DNA of 64,000 nucleotides from VAZQ01 sp963827585 (GCA_963827585.1 CAWHCK010000051.1:248001-312000), one strand, 5' to 3'. Counted from the stretch's first letter, positions 56,166 through 64,000 are shown. Numbers and translations: made by a program. The notes: a model not told the origin generated them from the sequence alone.

Positions 56166-56828
56166 CGGCTCGGCCCTCCCTTTCCAGACATATCGATAAG
56201 TCCGACCTTTACGCACGTTCATCACCAGCGCGGGCCGGAAGCACGCGATGCATGTGCTACCCTTGCGCCGGACGCTGGGATAGACGACGCCGAGCGATCC
56301 TGAGTCGAGCAATTGCTGCGCCAGGTCTTGCGACGCCACATAGCTCGCCGGTGCAAGGCAGGACTTGAACCGAGCATCCGCGCGCAGATCGTGGAAGTCG
56401 GCGCTGAAATCGGCGAGATAGTCGTCGCAGGTGATCTCTTCCTCGAACCAGCCGACTTCGGCGAGCTCGACCGACTTGTGGAATGCGATCTCGGCCTGCG
56501 CGGTCGCGACCTCGAAGGCCGCATACCATGCGCCACGGTCCGGGCCGTTGAAGCGGCTCCCTAGCGGATGCGCATGGCAGAACGCCGCGTTGACGACGCG
56601 ATAATAGGGAACGCCGGACACGAGCTCGTTGATCCCGATCCCGGGCAGCAGGTTGCTCTCGGCGATCAGCCGGTCGTTGGTCGCGTTGTCGAGATCGAAG
56701 ATGTCGTTGAGATGGGCGTCGTTGTCTGCGATGCGCGCGAGCACGCTGGCGCGGCCTTCGCTGAATTTCGAGGGGATGAGGCGATGGGTATCGTTGCGGC
56801 GGACGAGGCTCGTCCGCGGCAGCGTCAC
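56148..56828 (-). CDS. RES-domain toxin (NAD+-degrading type)
   Basis: 226 residues from GTG 56828, whose codon overlaps the antitoxin stop (GTGA). The RES domain has the conserved Arg of YYRVVNAAF, the second Arg of LGSRFNGPDRGAWYAAFEVA, Glu of AQAEIAFHKS and Ser of LGVVYPSVRRKGSTC. Characterised RES toxins (MbcT, Res) split NAD+ and arrest growth unless bound by their Xre partner. The first 80 residues before YYRVV are an extension with HRLIPSKF and a D/N-rich helix. The pair lies directly against the VapC remnant. Confidence 0.9.
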   Translation of the reverse strand: MTLPRTSLVRRNDTHRLIPSKFSEGRASVLARIADNDAHLNDIFDLDNATNDRLIAESNLLPGIGINELVSGVPYYRVVNAAFCHAHPLGSRFNGPDRGAWYAAFEVATAQAEIAFHKSVELAEVGWFEEEITCDDYLADFSADFHDLRADARFKSCLAPASYVASQDLAQQLLDSGSLGVVYPSVRRKGSTCIACFRPALVMNVRKGRTYRYVWKGRAEPEISAL

Positions 56829-57262
56829 ATTCCGCCCCGCCGCGCGTCGACGAGACGGCGCACGGTCTGCATGCCCGGAAGGCCGCCCCTGATCATGTAG
56901 GCCAGCGGCGTACCGCCGCCGAAGATGCGGTTGGTGTTGGGGCGCTGCATCCAGGCATCGGCAAGCGCTTCGGAATAGAGAATGTTCAACGCCTTGAAGA
57001 TGCCGACGAGATAGGAGATGCGGGTCAACGCATCCGCATCGAGCATCCGCTCCGGATCTTTCTTCATCTCGTAGAAGCGGCCGTTGGAGATGCCGCCGAG
57101 CAGCGCCCGCGCGTCCTCGTCCCGCACGCTCCACTTCTCCATGATGCTGAGGAAGGCCCTGATGGCGGATGGGCTCAGCCGCGCGCGCTCCGCTTTGGCG
57201 GAGAGGTCGGGCAGCGGCGCGGGCTCATACCGGGTGGCTGGATAGGCAGGGGCCGAGGGCAT
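56825..57262 (-). CDS. Xre-type antitoxin of the RES-Xre pair (MbcA/ParS-like)
   Basis: 145 residues from ATG 57262. An N-terminal HTH-like part (LSPSAIRAFLSIMEKWSVRD, ARALLGGISNGRFYEMKKDP) is followed by the toxin-binding DUF2384 domain (RISYLVGIFKALNILYSEAL, ADAWMQRPNTNRIFGGGTPL). It neutralises the RES toxin and should repress its own promoter. Translationally coupled to the toxin by the ATGTGA overlap. The C-terminus GMQTVRRLVDARRGG is the usual end that plugs the toxin pocket. Confidence 0.92.
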   Translation of the reverse strand: MPSAPAYPATRYEPAPLPDLSAKAERARLSPSAIRAFLSIMEKWSVRDEDARALLGGISNGRFYEMKKDPERMLDADALTRISYLVGIFKALNILYSEALADAWMQRPNTNRIFGGGTPLAYMIRGGLPGMQTVRRLVDARRGGM

Positions 57263-57278
57263 GGCTTCTCTCCATTAC

Positions 57279-57312
57279 TGAATGATATTATCTCCGATCT
57301 CGGATCATTCAA
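57279..57312 (-). promoter_or_regulatory. Promoter and inverted-repeat operator of the RES-Xre operon
   Basis: On the minus strand TTGAAT (57312-57307) and TAATAT (57290-57285) are spaced by 16 bases. An inverted repeat GAATGAT / ATCATTC covers both elements, with an inner palindrome CCGAGATCGG between them. The start codon is about 20 bases downstream. An Xre dimer bound here would block the polymerase, giving self-repression. Confidence 0.75.
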
Positions 57313-57911
57313 GACCGTCCGCCGCGCGCTCGCGTCGACTTCTGTTCGTATTTATCTATTGACTACGAATAGAAGCCGTGCTAAAGTCGCACATCCTCGC
57401 TCATGAGGGGCGTCTTCCGGAGACGATCCTGCAGGCGGAGCGGGGAGTGGCGTCGACCGCGGCTCGTAACCCGCGGACACGAGACGCCCGGGGCTGCGGC
57501 CGGGCAGGACTAGCCCGGTTGCGTGGAGCCTTCGCGCCGAAGCCGGCGGCAACGCCGGCGACGGAAGCGGACCCTGGGCCGACAGCGCCACGGTGGAGCG
57601 CCGAGAGGCGGCCTCCCGGTTGCGCGGGAGGGCCCACGCCTCGCAAGCGTGGCGTCGCGCCCTACGAGCGCGACATGTTCAAGGCTGGCGCCTCCCGGCG
57701 CTCCGCCCACCCCCTCGGTCGGGGGTGCTGCGAAGAGAAAGCAAAGAACCCGGGCGCCGGAACGCGCCGCGGGAACGAAGAAACGGCGCTGTTTGACATC
57801 GTGAAGATGGAACGACGCGAGTGGTGCATCGCCAATCGCTCGGCCATCGCGTCGGCGGCAACGCACTCGGTCCCCGGCCGAGGGCGCGCCTCGACGCGTC
57901 CCCAACAGCCC
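57313..57911. other. Gene-free, GC-rich region full of hairpins
   Basis: About 600 bases. The 57330-57380 part is AT-richer. From 57385 to about 57800 there is a series of strong inverted repeats, for example CCGCGGCTCGTAACCCGCGG and GCCCGGGGCTGCGGCCGGGC, and CGGCGGCAACGCCG. The open frames on both strands here have no recognisable domain and odd composition, and are rejected as genes. The structure suggests a noncoding RNA or a long dispersed repeat. I have seen similar blocks in Bradyrhizobium-like genomes but cannot confirm the match. Confidence 0.45.
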
Positions 57912-58532
57912 CTACCCGTCCGGCACGAGCTCTTTCGGCAGCTGCGTCGGGATGGTAGCGGCCCGGCCGGTTGCGCCGGAAATACGTGCCGCTCTGCCAC
58001 AGGAAGAGCGCCAGCAAGCCGCCCACGAGGGCGGCGCCGGCATAGGCGCTCGGTCTGCAGCGCCCGCACGGTGAGCGCCGCAAGCGCCACTGCGACGCCG
58101 GCGAACATCGCGAGCCCCGGCCAATAGAGCACGGCGGGCGAGCCGGTCTCGAACGCCGCGGTGGTGCCGGCGGCGGCCAGGCGCCGGTGCAGCGCGCGCA
58201 CGAAGGCGCCGTAGGGACGATCCTGCGCCTCCTGCTCCACCAGCGACCGCCAGGAGCTGGAGGCGATCACGAGCCGCGGACCGTCGGCCCACCAGAATCT
58301 CGGTGACGAAGCGCCGCGTTTGCATGGTGACCGGCCGAAACGACAGCCGCACCCGGGTGATGCGGCCGTAAGGGATGCGACCTTGGTGCCCGCCCGTGCG
58401 CCACGCGAGTGCGTCGGGCTCGAGGGAGAGCTCCCAGGCCGCGCCCATCAGCGAGGGCTTGTAGACATACTCTTGGCCGGCCTCTTGGCCGGCGGCGGAG
58501 GGCGCGGCGTCCGGCGTGGTTTCATCCGGCAT
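57912..58532 (-). CDS. Membrane protein of unknown function (about three frameshifts)
   Basis: ATG 58532 starts MPDETTPDAAPSAAGQEAGQ, followed by AAWELSLEPDALAWRTGGHQ and RIPYGRITRVRLSFRPVTMQ, a PH-like soluble part. The frame then moves (near 58285, 58040 and 57945) through VIASSSWRSLVEQEAQDRPY, two membrane helices (AVLYWPGLAMFAGVAVALAA and AALVGGLLALFLW) and the end TQLPKELVPDG. Rebuilt length about 206 residues. No known function. It follows the MFS gene by 18 bases and ends the dioxygenase operon. Confidence 0.66.
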   Translation of the reverse strand: MPDETTPDAAPSAAGQEAGQEYVYKPSLMGAAWELSLEPDALAWRTGGHQGRIPYGRITRVRLSFRPVTMQTRRFVTEILVGRRSAARDRLQLLAVAGGAGGAGSSLRRLRARAAPAPGRRRHHRGVRDRLARRALLAGARDVRRRRSGACGAHRAGAADRAPMPAPPSWAACWRSSCGRAARISGATGRAATIPTQLPKELVPDG

Positions 58533-58550
58533 GGCGTTGCTCGCGCGCGC

Positions 58551-59795
58551 TCACCGCGCCGGCTCCGCGTCCGGGGCCAATCTGTCGACGCGGCGCAGCT
58601 GCGGGAACAGCCGCATCCAGACCAGCATCACCACGATGGTGCCGAAGCCGCCGATCAGCGCCGAAGGCACCGCGCCCAGCGCAGCCGCGACCGCGCCGGC
58701 GCGGAATTCGCCGAGCGAGCCCGACGAGCCCGTGAACATCGCATTGACCGCCATCACGCGGCCCAGCATGTCATAGGGCGTGCGCATCTGCACCAGCGAT
58801 TGCCGGATCACGACGCTCACCGCATCGCAGGCGCCGTAGACCACGAGCGCGAGGAACGACAGCACGATCGAGGTCGACAGCCCGAAGACGAAGCTCGCCA
58901 CCCCGAACAGCCCGACCGCCATGAACATCGTGCGTCCGGCGCTGCCCTCGATGGCGCGGTGCGCCAGCACGATGGAGGTGGCGAGCGCCCCCACCGCCGG
59001 CGCCGAGCGCAACAGGCCGAGCGCCCAGGGCCCGGCTTCGAGGATGTCGCGGGCATAGATCGGCAGCAGCGCGGTCACCCCGCCGAGCAGCACGGCGAAC
59101 AGGTCGAGCGAGATGGCGCCGAGCAGGATCGGATGGCTGCGGATATAGCTAAAGCCCGCGAACAGCGTCGCGAGGCTGACCGGCTTGCGCTCGTCCTTGC
59201 GCGGCGCGATCTGCACCAGGCTGATGAGCGCGCCCGCCGCGATGAAGATCACGGTGCAGGTGGCGTAGACGATGCTCGGCCCGAGCCCGTACAGGAGGCC
59301 GCCGATCGACGGCCCGCAGATCACCGCGGTCTGCTGCGCCGAGGCGGAGGCCGCGATCGCGCGCGGCAGCAGCGTCGCCGGCACGATGCCGGGCAGGATC
59401 GCGTGCATGGTCGGGATCTCGAACGCGCGCGCCGTGCCCGACAGGAACAGGATGGCGAACATGGCCTCGCGGTTGAGCCAGCCCTGCGCGGTGCCGAGCG
59501 CAAGCGCGAGCGCGGCAAGCGCCTTGCCCACCTGGCAGACGGCGGCGACCACGCGGCGGTCGAACAGGTCCAACACCTGTCCGGCGATGACCGAGGTCGC
59601 GAGCAGGGGAAAGAACTGCACCAGCCCGACCAGGCCGAGGTCGAACGGATCGTTGGTGAGCTCGTAGATCTGCCAGCCCACCGCCACCCCCTGCATCATG
59701 AAGGCGCCGTTGGTGGAGGTGCGCGCGCACCAGAACAGCACGAACGAGCGATGGCGCGTCAGGCGCGGCGGCGAGATGGCGGCGGGTTCGATCAC
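58551..59795 (-). CDS. MFS transporter (EntS-like, MFS_3 group)
   Basis: 414 residues, 12 membrane helices. Start MIEPAAISPPRLTRHRSFVL. Motifs LFWCARTSTNGAFMMQGVAV, the DRR loop LDLFDRRVVAAVCQVGKAL and GPSIGGLLYGLGP are those of the EntS/MFS_3 efflux group. It is 10 bases downstream of the dioxygenase beta gene, so the substrate may be an aromatic compound or a metabolite of its degradation; direction of transport is not determined. Confidence 0.88.
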   Translation of the reverse strand: MIEPAAISPPRLTRHRSFVLFWCARTSTNGAFMMQGVAVGWQIYELTNDPFDLGLVGLVQFFPLLATSVIAGQVLDLFDRRVVAAVCQVGKALAALALALGTAQGWLNREAMFAILFLSGTARAFEIPTMHAILPGIVPATLLPRAIAASASAQQTAVICGPSIGGLLYGLGPSIVYATCTVIFIAAGALISLVQIAPRKDERKPVSLATLFAGFSYIRSHPILLGAISLDLFAVLLGGVTALLPIYARDILEAGPWALGLLRSAPAVGALATSIVLAHRAIEGSAGRTMFMAVGLFGVASFVFGLSTSIVLSFLALVVYGACDAVSVVIRQSLVQMRTPYDMLGRVMAVNAMFTGSSGSLGEFRAGAVAAALGAVPSALIGGFGTIVVMLVWMRLFPQLRRVDRLAPDAEPAR

Positions 59796-59804
59796 GACGT
59801 GCTT

Positions 59805-60271
59805 CTACAACGGAATGGCCAGCAGCGTGTCGATCAGCCGGCTGTCGAGGATCACGAGCTTCTCGGCAAACCGCGCCTCGCCGTCCGCGAGCACGACGCG
59901 GTCGTGATAGCGGCCGGTCGCGAACAGCGTGGTCTCGCCGGTATGCATGATGCGCGCGATCATGAAGCTCGTCTGCGCCGACGCGCTCCGCCCTCCCCCG
60001 CCGCCACGAGCGGCGGACCGATCACGTGGCGATAACGCTGCGCCTCGTAGACATTGGCATCGCGCAGCGAGCGCACGCGGTCGCGCAGCATGGCGCGCGA
60101 GGTCGCATAGATCATGCCGAGCGGGAGGCCGCGCTCGAAGTTCTCCGCCGTGGTGACGCGGTAGCGGCCGTCGTCGGTGAAGAAATCCGGCCACGCCTCG
60201 AGCATGTTGTCGTCGATCGCCTGGACGTAGCGGGCGTTGAGGTCCTGGATCCTGAGCTGCAGTTCGATCAT
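59805..60271 (-). CDS. Ring-hydroxylating dioxygenase beta subunit (one frameshift)
   Basis: Small non-catalytic subunit of an aromatic-ring-hydroxylating dioxygenase, NTF2-like fold. ATG 60271 starts MIELQLRIQDLNARYVQAID, with WPDFFTDDGRYRVTTAENFE and SLRDANVYEAQRYRHVIGPP. The frame breaks near 59995 and the rest, TSFMIARIMHTGETTLFATG and RYHDRVVLADGEARFAEKLV, reads to 59805. About 155 residues, normal for the family. It lies 27 bases after the alpha-subunit gene. Confidence 0.88.
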
Positions 60272-60298
60272 GGCATTCGCAGGTAGCCGTAGGTTGGG

Positions 60299-61534
60299 TT
60301 AGATCCCCATATACCCGCGATAGGCCTTCCAGAAGCCGCGCACGGCGGCCTCGGTGACGCGGTTGTCGTCGGAGGCGACGCTCGCGCCGCCCATCTCCAC
60401 CACCGAGACGAGATCGGGAGCGGTCGACACCGCGCGTTGCACGAAACCGGGGGCGGCGCCGTCCTCCATCGAAATGTAGCCGGCCGGGCCGATCAGATTG
60501 GCCTGCCGCAGGCGGCGCTCGGTCATGGCCTCGTCGTCGCTGGTGAAGCCGAAGCAGGTCCAGACCAGCTCGGTCTTGTCGAGGCCCTGCGGCACCAGGC
60601 GCCGCACCGCCAGGCTGTTGCGGGTCTGCTGCAGCACGAAGGTCGGGAACACGGAGAGGATCTGCAGGCCGATGCCGTCGCCGAACTCGTCGACCGCCTC
60701 CAGCAGATCGGGCGCCTCGAGCCCGAAACCTTCCTGCGCCGCGCGCATGCCGGCGCGCTCGTATTCCTTGCCGCCGGTGTCGGCGGCAAGCGAGTAGCTC
60801 ACGTGGTGGCCGCCGGAATCGCTCACCACGATGCCGCCCTTCTGCGACAGCCGGTTGAGGCGGAAGGTGGTGAAGAACGTGTGCAGGAGGCTCGCGTGAT
60901 AGCTGTCCTTGACGTTCTCCATGTAGAGCTTCCAGTTGCTCGGCAGCGCCTGGCTGTAGCCGCCGAGGAGCTTCACCGGCGCCCGCATCACGCGGCGGAT
61001 GCGCGCCACGATCTCGGGCCCGAGATAGTGCTCGAGCGGCGGCGCGTCGGTCGCGAGCGTGCCGAAGACGAGGCCCGCGAGCGTTGCAACGCGCAGCTTG
61101 CGCGGCCCGTGCGCCTCGGGCCGACACTCCGCCGGCATGCCGCCCTTGCCGCCGAGGCCCTTGCGGAACGCCACGCCGGTGAGGTTGCCGCAAAGATCGT
61201 AGCTCCAGTTGTGGTAGACGCAGATGATGTCGCGCGCCTCGCCGCTCTCGTTGAGCACCAGGAGCGATCCGCGATGGGCGCAGCGGTTCTCGAAGGCGTG
61301 CAGCGCGCCGTCCTGGTCGCGGGTCACGACCACCGGCATGGCGCCGAGGCTCGAGCGGCGATAGCTCCCTCGACCGGGCAGCTCGGCGTCGAGGCAGAGG
61401 AAATTCCAGGTCGGCCCGCGAAAGATGCGCGCCTGCTCCTCGTCGTAGAGGTCGCGGTCCGAATAGACCCAATACGGCACCCGCGTGAGACCCTCGGCAG
61501 GCCAGGCGTGCGAGGTCGCCGCTGCAGTGGTCAT
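60299..61534 (-). CDS. Ring-hydroxylating dioxygenase alpha subunit (Rieske oxygenase)
   Basis: 411 residues from ATG 61534. The Rieske 2Fe-2S motif is NRCAHRGS (Cys85, His87) and CVYHNW (Cys105, His108). The mononuclear iron site is NVKDSYHASLLHTFF (Asp210, His213, His218). It dihydroxylates or monohydroxylates an aromatic acid, similar to anthranilate/salicylate-type enzymes (AndAc, NagG); the exact substrate is not determined. Ferredoxin and reductase genes are not in the window, so electron donors must come from elsewhere. A Bug receptor gene lies 23 bases upstream on the same strand, suggesting coordinated uptake. Confidence 0.93.
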   Translation of the reverse strand: MTTAAATSHAWPAEGLTRVPYWVYSDRDLYDEEQARIFRGPTWNFLCLDAELPGRGSYRRSSLGAMPVVVTRDQDGALHAFENRCAHRGSLLVLNESGEARDIICVYHNWSYDLCGNLTGVAFRKGLGGKGGMPAECRPEAHGPRKLRVATLAGLVFGTLATDAPPLEHYLGPEIVARIRRVMRAPVKLLGGYSQALPSNWKLYMENVKDSYHASLLHTFFTTFRLNRLSQKGGIVVSDSGGHHVSYSLAADTGGKEYERAGMRAAQEGFGLEAPDLLEAVDEFGDGIGLQILSVFPTFVLQQTRNSLAVRRLVPQGLDKTELVWTCFGFTSDDEAMTERRLRQANLIGPAGYISMEDGAAPGFVQRAVSTAPDLVSVVEMGGASVASDDNRVTEAAVRGFWKAYRGYMGI

Positions 61535-61557
61535 TGCCCTGCCTTTCCGGCCGATCG

Positions 61558-62562
61558 TCAGTCGAGCTTCACGTTGGCGGCCTTGATGACCTTGTGCCAG
61601 CGCTCGATCTCGTCGCGCATATAGGCGGCCGTCGCCTGCGGCGTGCCGCCGATCGGCTCGGCCGAAAGCTGGGCGAGGCGCGCTATGACGTCGCCCTGGC
61701 GCAGCGCCTCGTTGACGTCGGCGTTGATCTTGGCGACCACCGCCGGCGGCGTCTTCGGCGGCGCCACGATCGCAAACCACGCCGCCAACTCGAAGCCCGG
61801 CAGCGTCTCCGCGATGGTCGGCACGTCGGGCAGCGAGGCCATGCGCTTGGGCGTCGCCACCCCCAGGAGCTTGAGCTGGCCGCCCTTCACGAGCGCAAGC
61901 GAGACGCCGAGATTGTCGAACATGAGATCGACGCTGCCGGCCGTGAGATCGGTGAGCGCGGGCGCCGAGCCGCGATACGGCACGGTCTGGAATTTGACGT
62001 CGGCCATCATCTGGAACATCTCGGAGGTGAGATGCGAGGTGGTGCCGTTGCCCTGGGTGGCGGAGGTGAGCTTGCCGGGATTGGCCTTGGCGTAGGCGAT
62101 CAGCTCCGCGACGCTGTTGGCCGGCACCTTGGGGTTCACGACCAGCGCGTTCGGCACCCGCCCCATGATGACGATGGGCACGAACTCGGTCGGATCGAAA
62201 CCGAGCTTGGGATAAAGGTTGTGATTGATCACCAAGGGCGGCGGCGGCGCGGAGAGGAGCGTGTAGCCGTCGGGCTCGGCCTTGGCGACCACTTCGGCAC
62301 CGATGTTGCCGGCGGCACCGGCGCGGTTCTCGATCACGACCGGCTGTCCCCACTTCTTCGACAGCCAGTCGCTGAAGATGCGCGGCATCACGTCGGCGGT
62401 GCCGCCGGCGGGGAACGGCACGACGATCTTCACCGCACGCGACGGATAGTCCTGCGCCCAGGCGGTCGGCAACGCCGCCAGCATGAGCGCGAGCGCAATC
62501 CCCGCGCCCGTCCAAGCGCGCGTGCACCCCCGAGACCAAGCGCCTCCTCGGCTGTGAGTCAT
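61558..62562 (-). CDS. Bug/TctC-family (TTT) periplasmic receptor of the dioxygenase operon
   Basis: 334 residues from ATG 62562; signal peptide GIALALMLAALPTAWA. Typical parts: DYPSRAVKIVVPFPAGGTAD, WGQPVVIENRAGAAGNIGAE, PDGYTLLSAPPP, VPYRGSAPALTDLTAG, LPDVPTIAETLPGFEL and a final ERWHKVIKAANVKLD. It stands directly ahead of the dioxygenase alpha subunit gene, so the ligand may be the aromatic substrate; this is inference. Confidence 0.92.
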   Translation of the reverse strand: MTHSRGGAWSRGCTRAWTGAGIALALMLAALPTAWAQDYPSRAVKIVVPFPAGGTADVMPRIFSDWLSKKWGQPVVIENRAGAAGNIGAEVVAKAEPDGYTLLSAPPPPLVINHNLYPKLGFDPTEFVPIVIMGRVPNALVVNPKVPANSVAELIAYAKANPGKLTSATQGNGTTSHLTSEMFQMMADVKFQTVPYRGSAPALTDLTAGSVDLMFDNLGVSLALVKGGQLKLLGVATPKRMASLPDVPTIAETLPGFELAAWFAIVAPPKTPPAVVAKINADVNEALRQGDVIARLAQLSAEPIGGTPQATAAYMRDEIERWHKVIKAANVKLD

Positions 62563-62605
62563 CCCGCGTCTCCTCACTACTACCGCCCGTTTTGACCCAA
62601 GACTG

Positions 62606-62734
62606 TCATTGCCGGGCTTGACCCGGCAATCCATCCTCTTCGTCAAACGTTCTTGCGAAGAGTGATGGACCACCGAACTCGGGTTTACCCGAGTTCGGGT
62701 CTTAAGTGCGCAAGTCGGATAAATCCGACTTGCG
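62606..62734. repeat. Cluster of three palindromes between two Bug genes
   Basis: First, an ATTGCCGGG/CCCGGCAAT repeat (62606-62633). Second, a perfect 12-base-pair stem with loop TT at 62673-62698 (CCGAACTCGGGT arm). Third, a perfect 12-base-pair stem with loop AA at 62709-62734 (CGCAAGTCGGAT arm). The 244-base gap between the Bug genes holds little else. They could attenuate or end the upstream Bug transcript; no U-run follows. Confidence 0.75.
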
Positions 62735-62806
62735 TGGTCAAGCCCGCGGGTGACGCATTTGGCACAGAGTGGCGAAATAAATCCAGCGAATGCGCTCTGG
62801 CTTCTG

Positions 62807-63784
62807 TCACTCAACGACGATCTTGGCGGCGTCGACCACCGGGCCCCATTGCTCGGTGCTCGCCTTGATGATCGCGCGCATCGCGTCGGGCGTGCTGCCC
62901 AGCGGCTCGGCCTCGAGCGCGAGAATCCGCGCCCGCAGGTCGGGCATCTGGAATCCCTGTCCGATGGCGTCCGATATTTTCTTCGTGATCTCCTTCGGCG
63001 TACCGGCAGGGGCCGCCACGCCCATCCAGGTGTCGGCGTAGACGCCGGGAAGCGTCTCGGCCAGCGTCGCGACATTGGGATAGTCCTTGAGCCGCTCGCG
63101 GCCGCCGGTGCCGAGAATCTTCAGCTTGCCGGCGTCGATGTTCTGCTTGTTGGCGAGCAGGTAATCCGGAACGATATCGATGTTCCCCGCCAACAGATCG
63201 TTGATGGCGGGCGCGCTGCCGCGATAGGGAATCTCGGTCATGCGGAAATCGCCCTTGAGCATGAGCAGCTCGCCGAGGAGATGTCCGGTATTGCCCTTGC
63301 CCTGATGCCCGTAATTGACCTTGCCCGGATTGGCGCGCGCATAGGCGATGAGCTCCGGCATGGTGCTGGCCGGCAGGCTCGCGCGTGCGAGCACGATCAG
63401 CGGATAGGTCGCGAGCACGCTGACGGGCTCCATCGCGCGGGTGTCGAACGCAGCCTTGGCGAACACGAGATGGGTGATGCTGTAGGCGAGCTGGGGCGCG
63501 CACAGCAAGGTGTATCCATCGGGCGGCGCGCGCAGAACGGATTCGGTGCCCACGCGGCCGCCGGCACCGCCGGCCCGGTTCTCGGTCACGATCTGCTGGC
63601 CGAGCACGCCGCTCGCCTTGTCGGCGGCGAAACGACAGAGCAGATCCGCGGTTCCGCCGGCCGGCAGCGGCACGACCATGGTGATCGGGCGGCTCGGGAA
63701 GCCGGTCTGCGCTTGCGCCGCGCCGACCGCCGACGCGACGAGAATTGCGCCGACGGTCATGACCTTGCCAACTCGCTGCAACAT
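62807..63784 (-). CDS. Bug/TctC-family (TTT) periplasmic receptor
   Basis: 325 residues from ATG 63784 (MLQRVGKVMTVGAILVASAV, signal peptide). Mature part GFPSRPITMVVPLPAGGTAD, LGQQIVTENRAGGAGGRVGT, PPDGYTLLCAPQ, IPYRGSAPAINDLLAGN, VATLAETLPGVY and a final QWGPVVDAAKIVVE. The frame continues open upstream to the window edge but no conserved sequence is there. It is a distinct paralog of the downstream receptor at 61558, not a recent duplicate (low identity by eye). Confidence 0.9.
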   Translation of the reverse strand: MLQRVGKVMTVGAILVASAVGAAQAQTGFPSRPITMVVPLPAGGTADLLCRFAADKASGVLGQQIVTENRAGGAGGRVGTESVLRAPPDGYTLLCAPQLAYSITHLVFAKAAFDTRAMEPVSVLATYPLIVLARASLPASTMPELIAYARANPGKVNYGHQGKGNTGHLLGELLMLKGDFRMTEIPYRGSAPAINDLLAGNIDIVPDYLLANKQNIDAGKLKILGTGGRERLKDYPNVATLAETLPGVYADTWMGVAAPAGTPKEITKKISDAIGQGFQMPDLRARILALEAEPLGSTPDAMRAIIKASTEQWGPVVDAAKIVVE

Positions 63785-64000
63785 GCCCTGCCTCGCTGAA
63801 CTAGCTGGAACGCGGACGACATTTTTCCGGCACTCGTCGAACACAATAACATGATCGTGAGGCGCCCGCGCATTGCCCATTCCGGCAGCATGCACGTCGG
63901 GCAAAACCCCTTCTTTCGCCGCACTCCTTCTGCTAACCATGCGCCACCGGGTTGGAGCGAGTCTGTCGATCGCCTTGCCCACATGATGAAGAAAAGGCAC
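63785..64000. other. Upstream region of the last Bug gene, to the window edge
   Basis: 216 bases with no recognised gene. It likely contains the promoter of the Bug receptor gene. No clear -35/-10 pair could be assigned. Confidence 0.4.

Noticed and set aside
57378..58127. Open frames of 80-250 codons on both strands in the hairpin-rich block
   Set aside because: No conserved motif, unusual composition and mutual overlap; the inverted repeats explain the open frames better.
62653..62868. 71-codon plus-strand frame through the paired hairpins
   Set aside because: It is encoded almost entirely by palindromic repeat sequence and has no ribosome site.

Overview
This window looks like a chromosomal segment of a high-GC alphaproteobacterium of the Hyphomicrobiales (Rhizobiales), probably near the Bradyrhizobium/Xanthobacteraceae/Pseudolabrys lineages. 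The evidence is the purC-purS-purQ-purL cluster next to an F1-ATPase zeta-subunit gene, an alphaproteobacterial LexA box (GAAC-N7-GAAC) at recA, a CckA-type hybrid kinase beside a FliO-like gene, a single-cysteine DksA, several Bug/TTT periplasmic receptors, and many short Rhizobiales-style palindromic repeats. The placement is from memory of these families; no search was run.

Layout. 1-6.4 kb: purine synthesis genes on the minus strand, interrupted by an arylmalonate decarboxylase-like gene and a Bug receptor. 6.7-13.3 kb: zeta subunit, an HpcH/HpaI aldolase, a TrmJ methyltransferase fused to a DUF559 domain, isocitrate dehydrogenase, a DUF3455 protein and a Kef-type antiporter. 13.4-18.9 kb: alaS, a MetF-like gene, and recA with its SOS promoter. 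19-26 kb: many small exported or hypothetical proteins, including a collagen-like lipoprotein and two tandem paralogous pairs. 26-33 kb: extradiol-type VOC protein, class I fumarase, cupin, GST, hydrolase and a MetE-like protein. 33-38 kb: a large trypsin-like protease/nonspecific nuclease fusion, then OsmC, a SET-domain methyltransferase and membrane proteins. 38.5-46.7 kb: cckA, fliO-like gene, Bug receptor, dksA, acetolactate decarboxylase, msrB and msrA. 47-52.7 kb: an M20 amidohydrolase with a complete TRAP transporter (dctM, dctQ, dctP), and a MoxR ATPase. 52.9-57.3 kb: FAD oxidoreductase, SixA phosphatase, universal stress protein, an orphan Phd antitoxin with a VapC remnant, and a RES-Xre toxin-antitoxin pair with a recognisable promoter/operator. 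57.9-64 kb: an apparent operon of a Bug receptor, ring-hydroxylating dioxygenase alpha and beta subunits, an MFS transporter and a membrane protein, with a second Bug receptor upstream.

Two window-wide patterns stand out. First, about 20 genes, including essential ones such as alaS and purQ, carry single-base frameshifts while their protein similarity continues in another frame. This reads like an indel-prone assembly rather than mass pseudogenisation, so such genes are annotated over their full span with the break positions noted. Second, one palindromic repeat family occurs five times, and in all five copies the edge of the repeat is the TAG stop codon of the adjoining gene.

No rRNA, tRNA, CRISPR array, transposase or prophage was recognised. 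Best candidates for less-described biology are the protease-nuclease fusion, the TrmJ-DUF559 fusion, the stop-codon-associated repeats and the small tandem paralog families.
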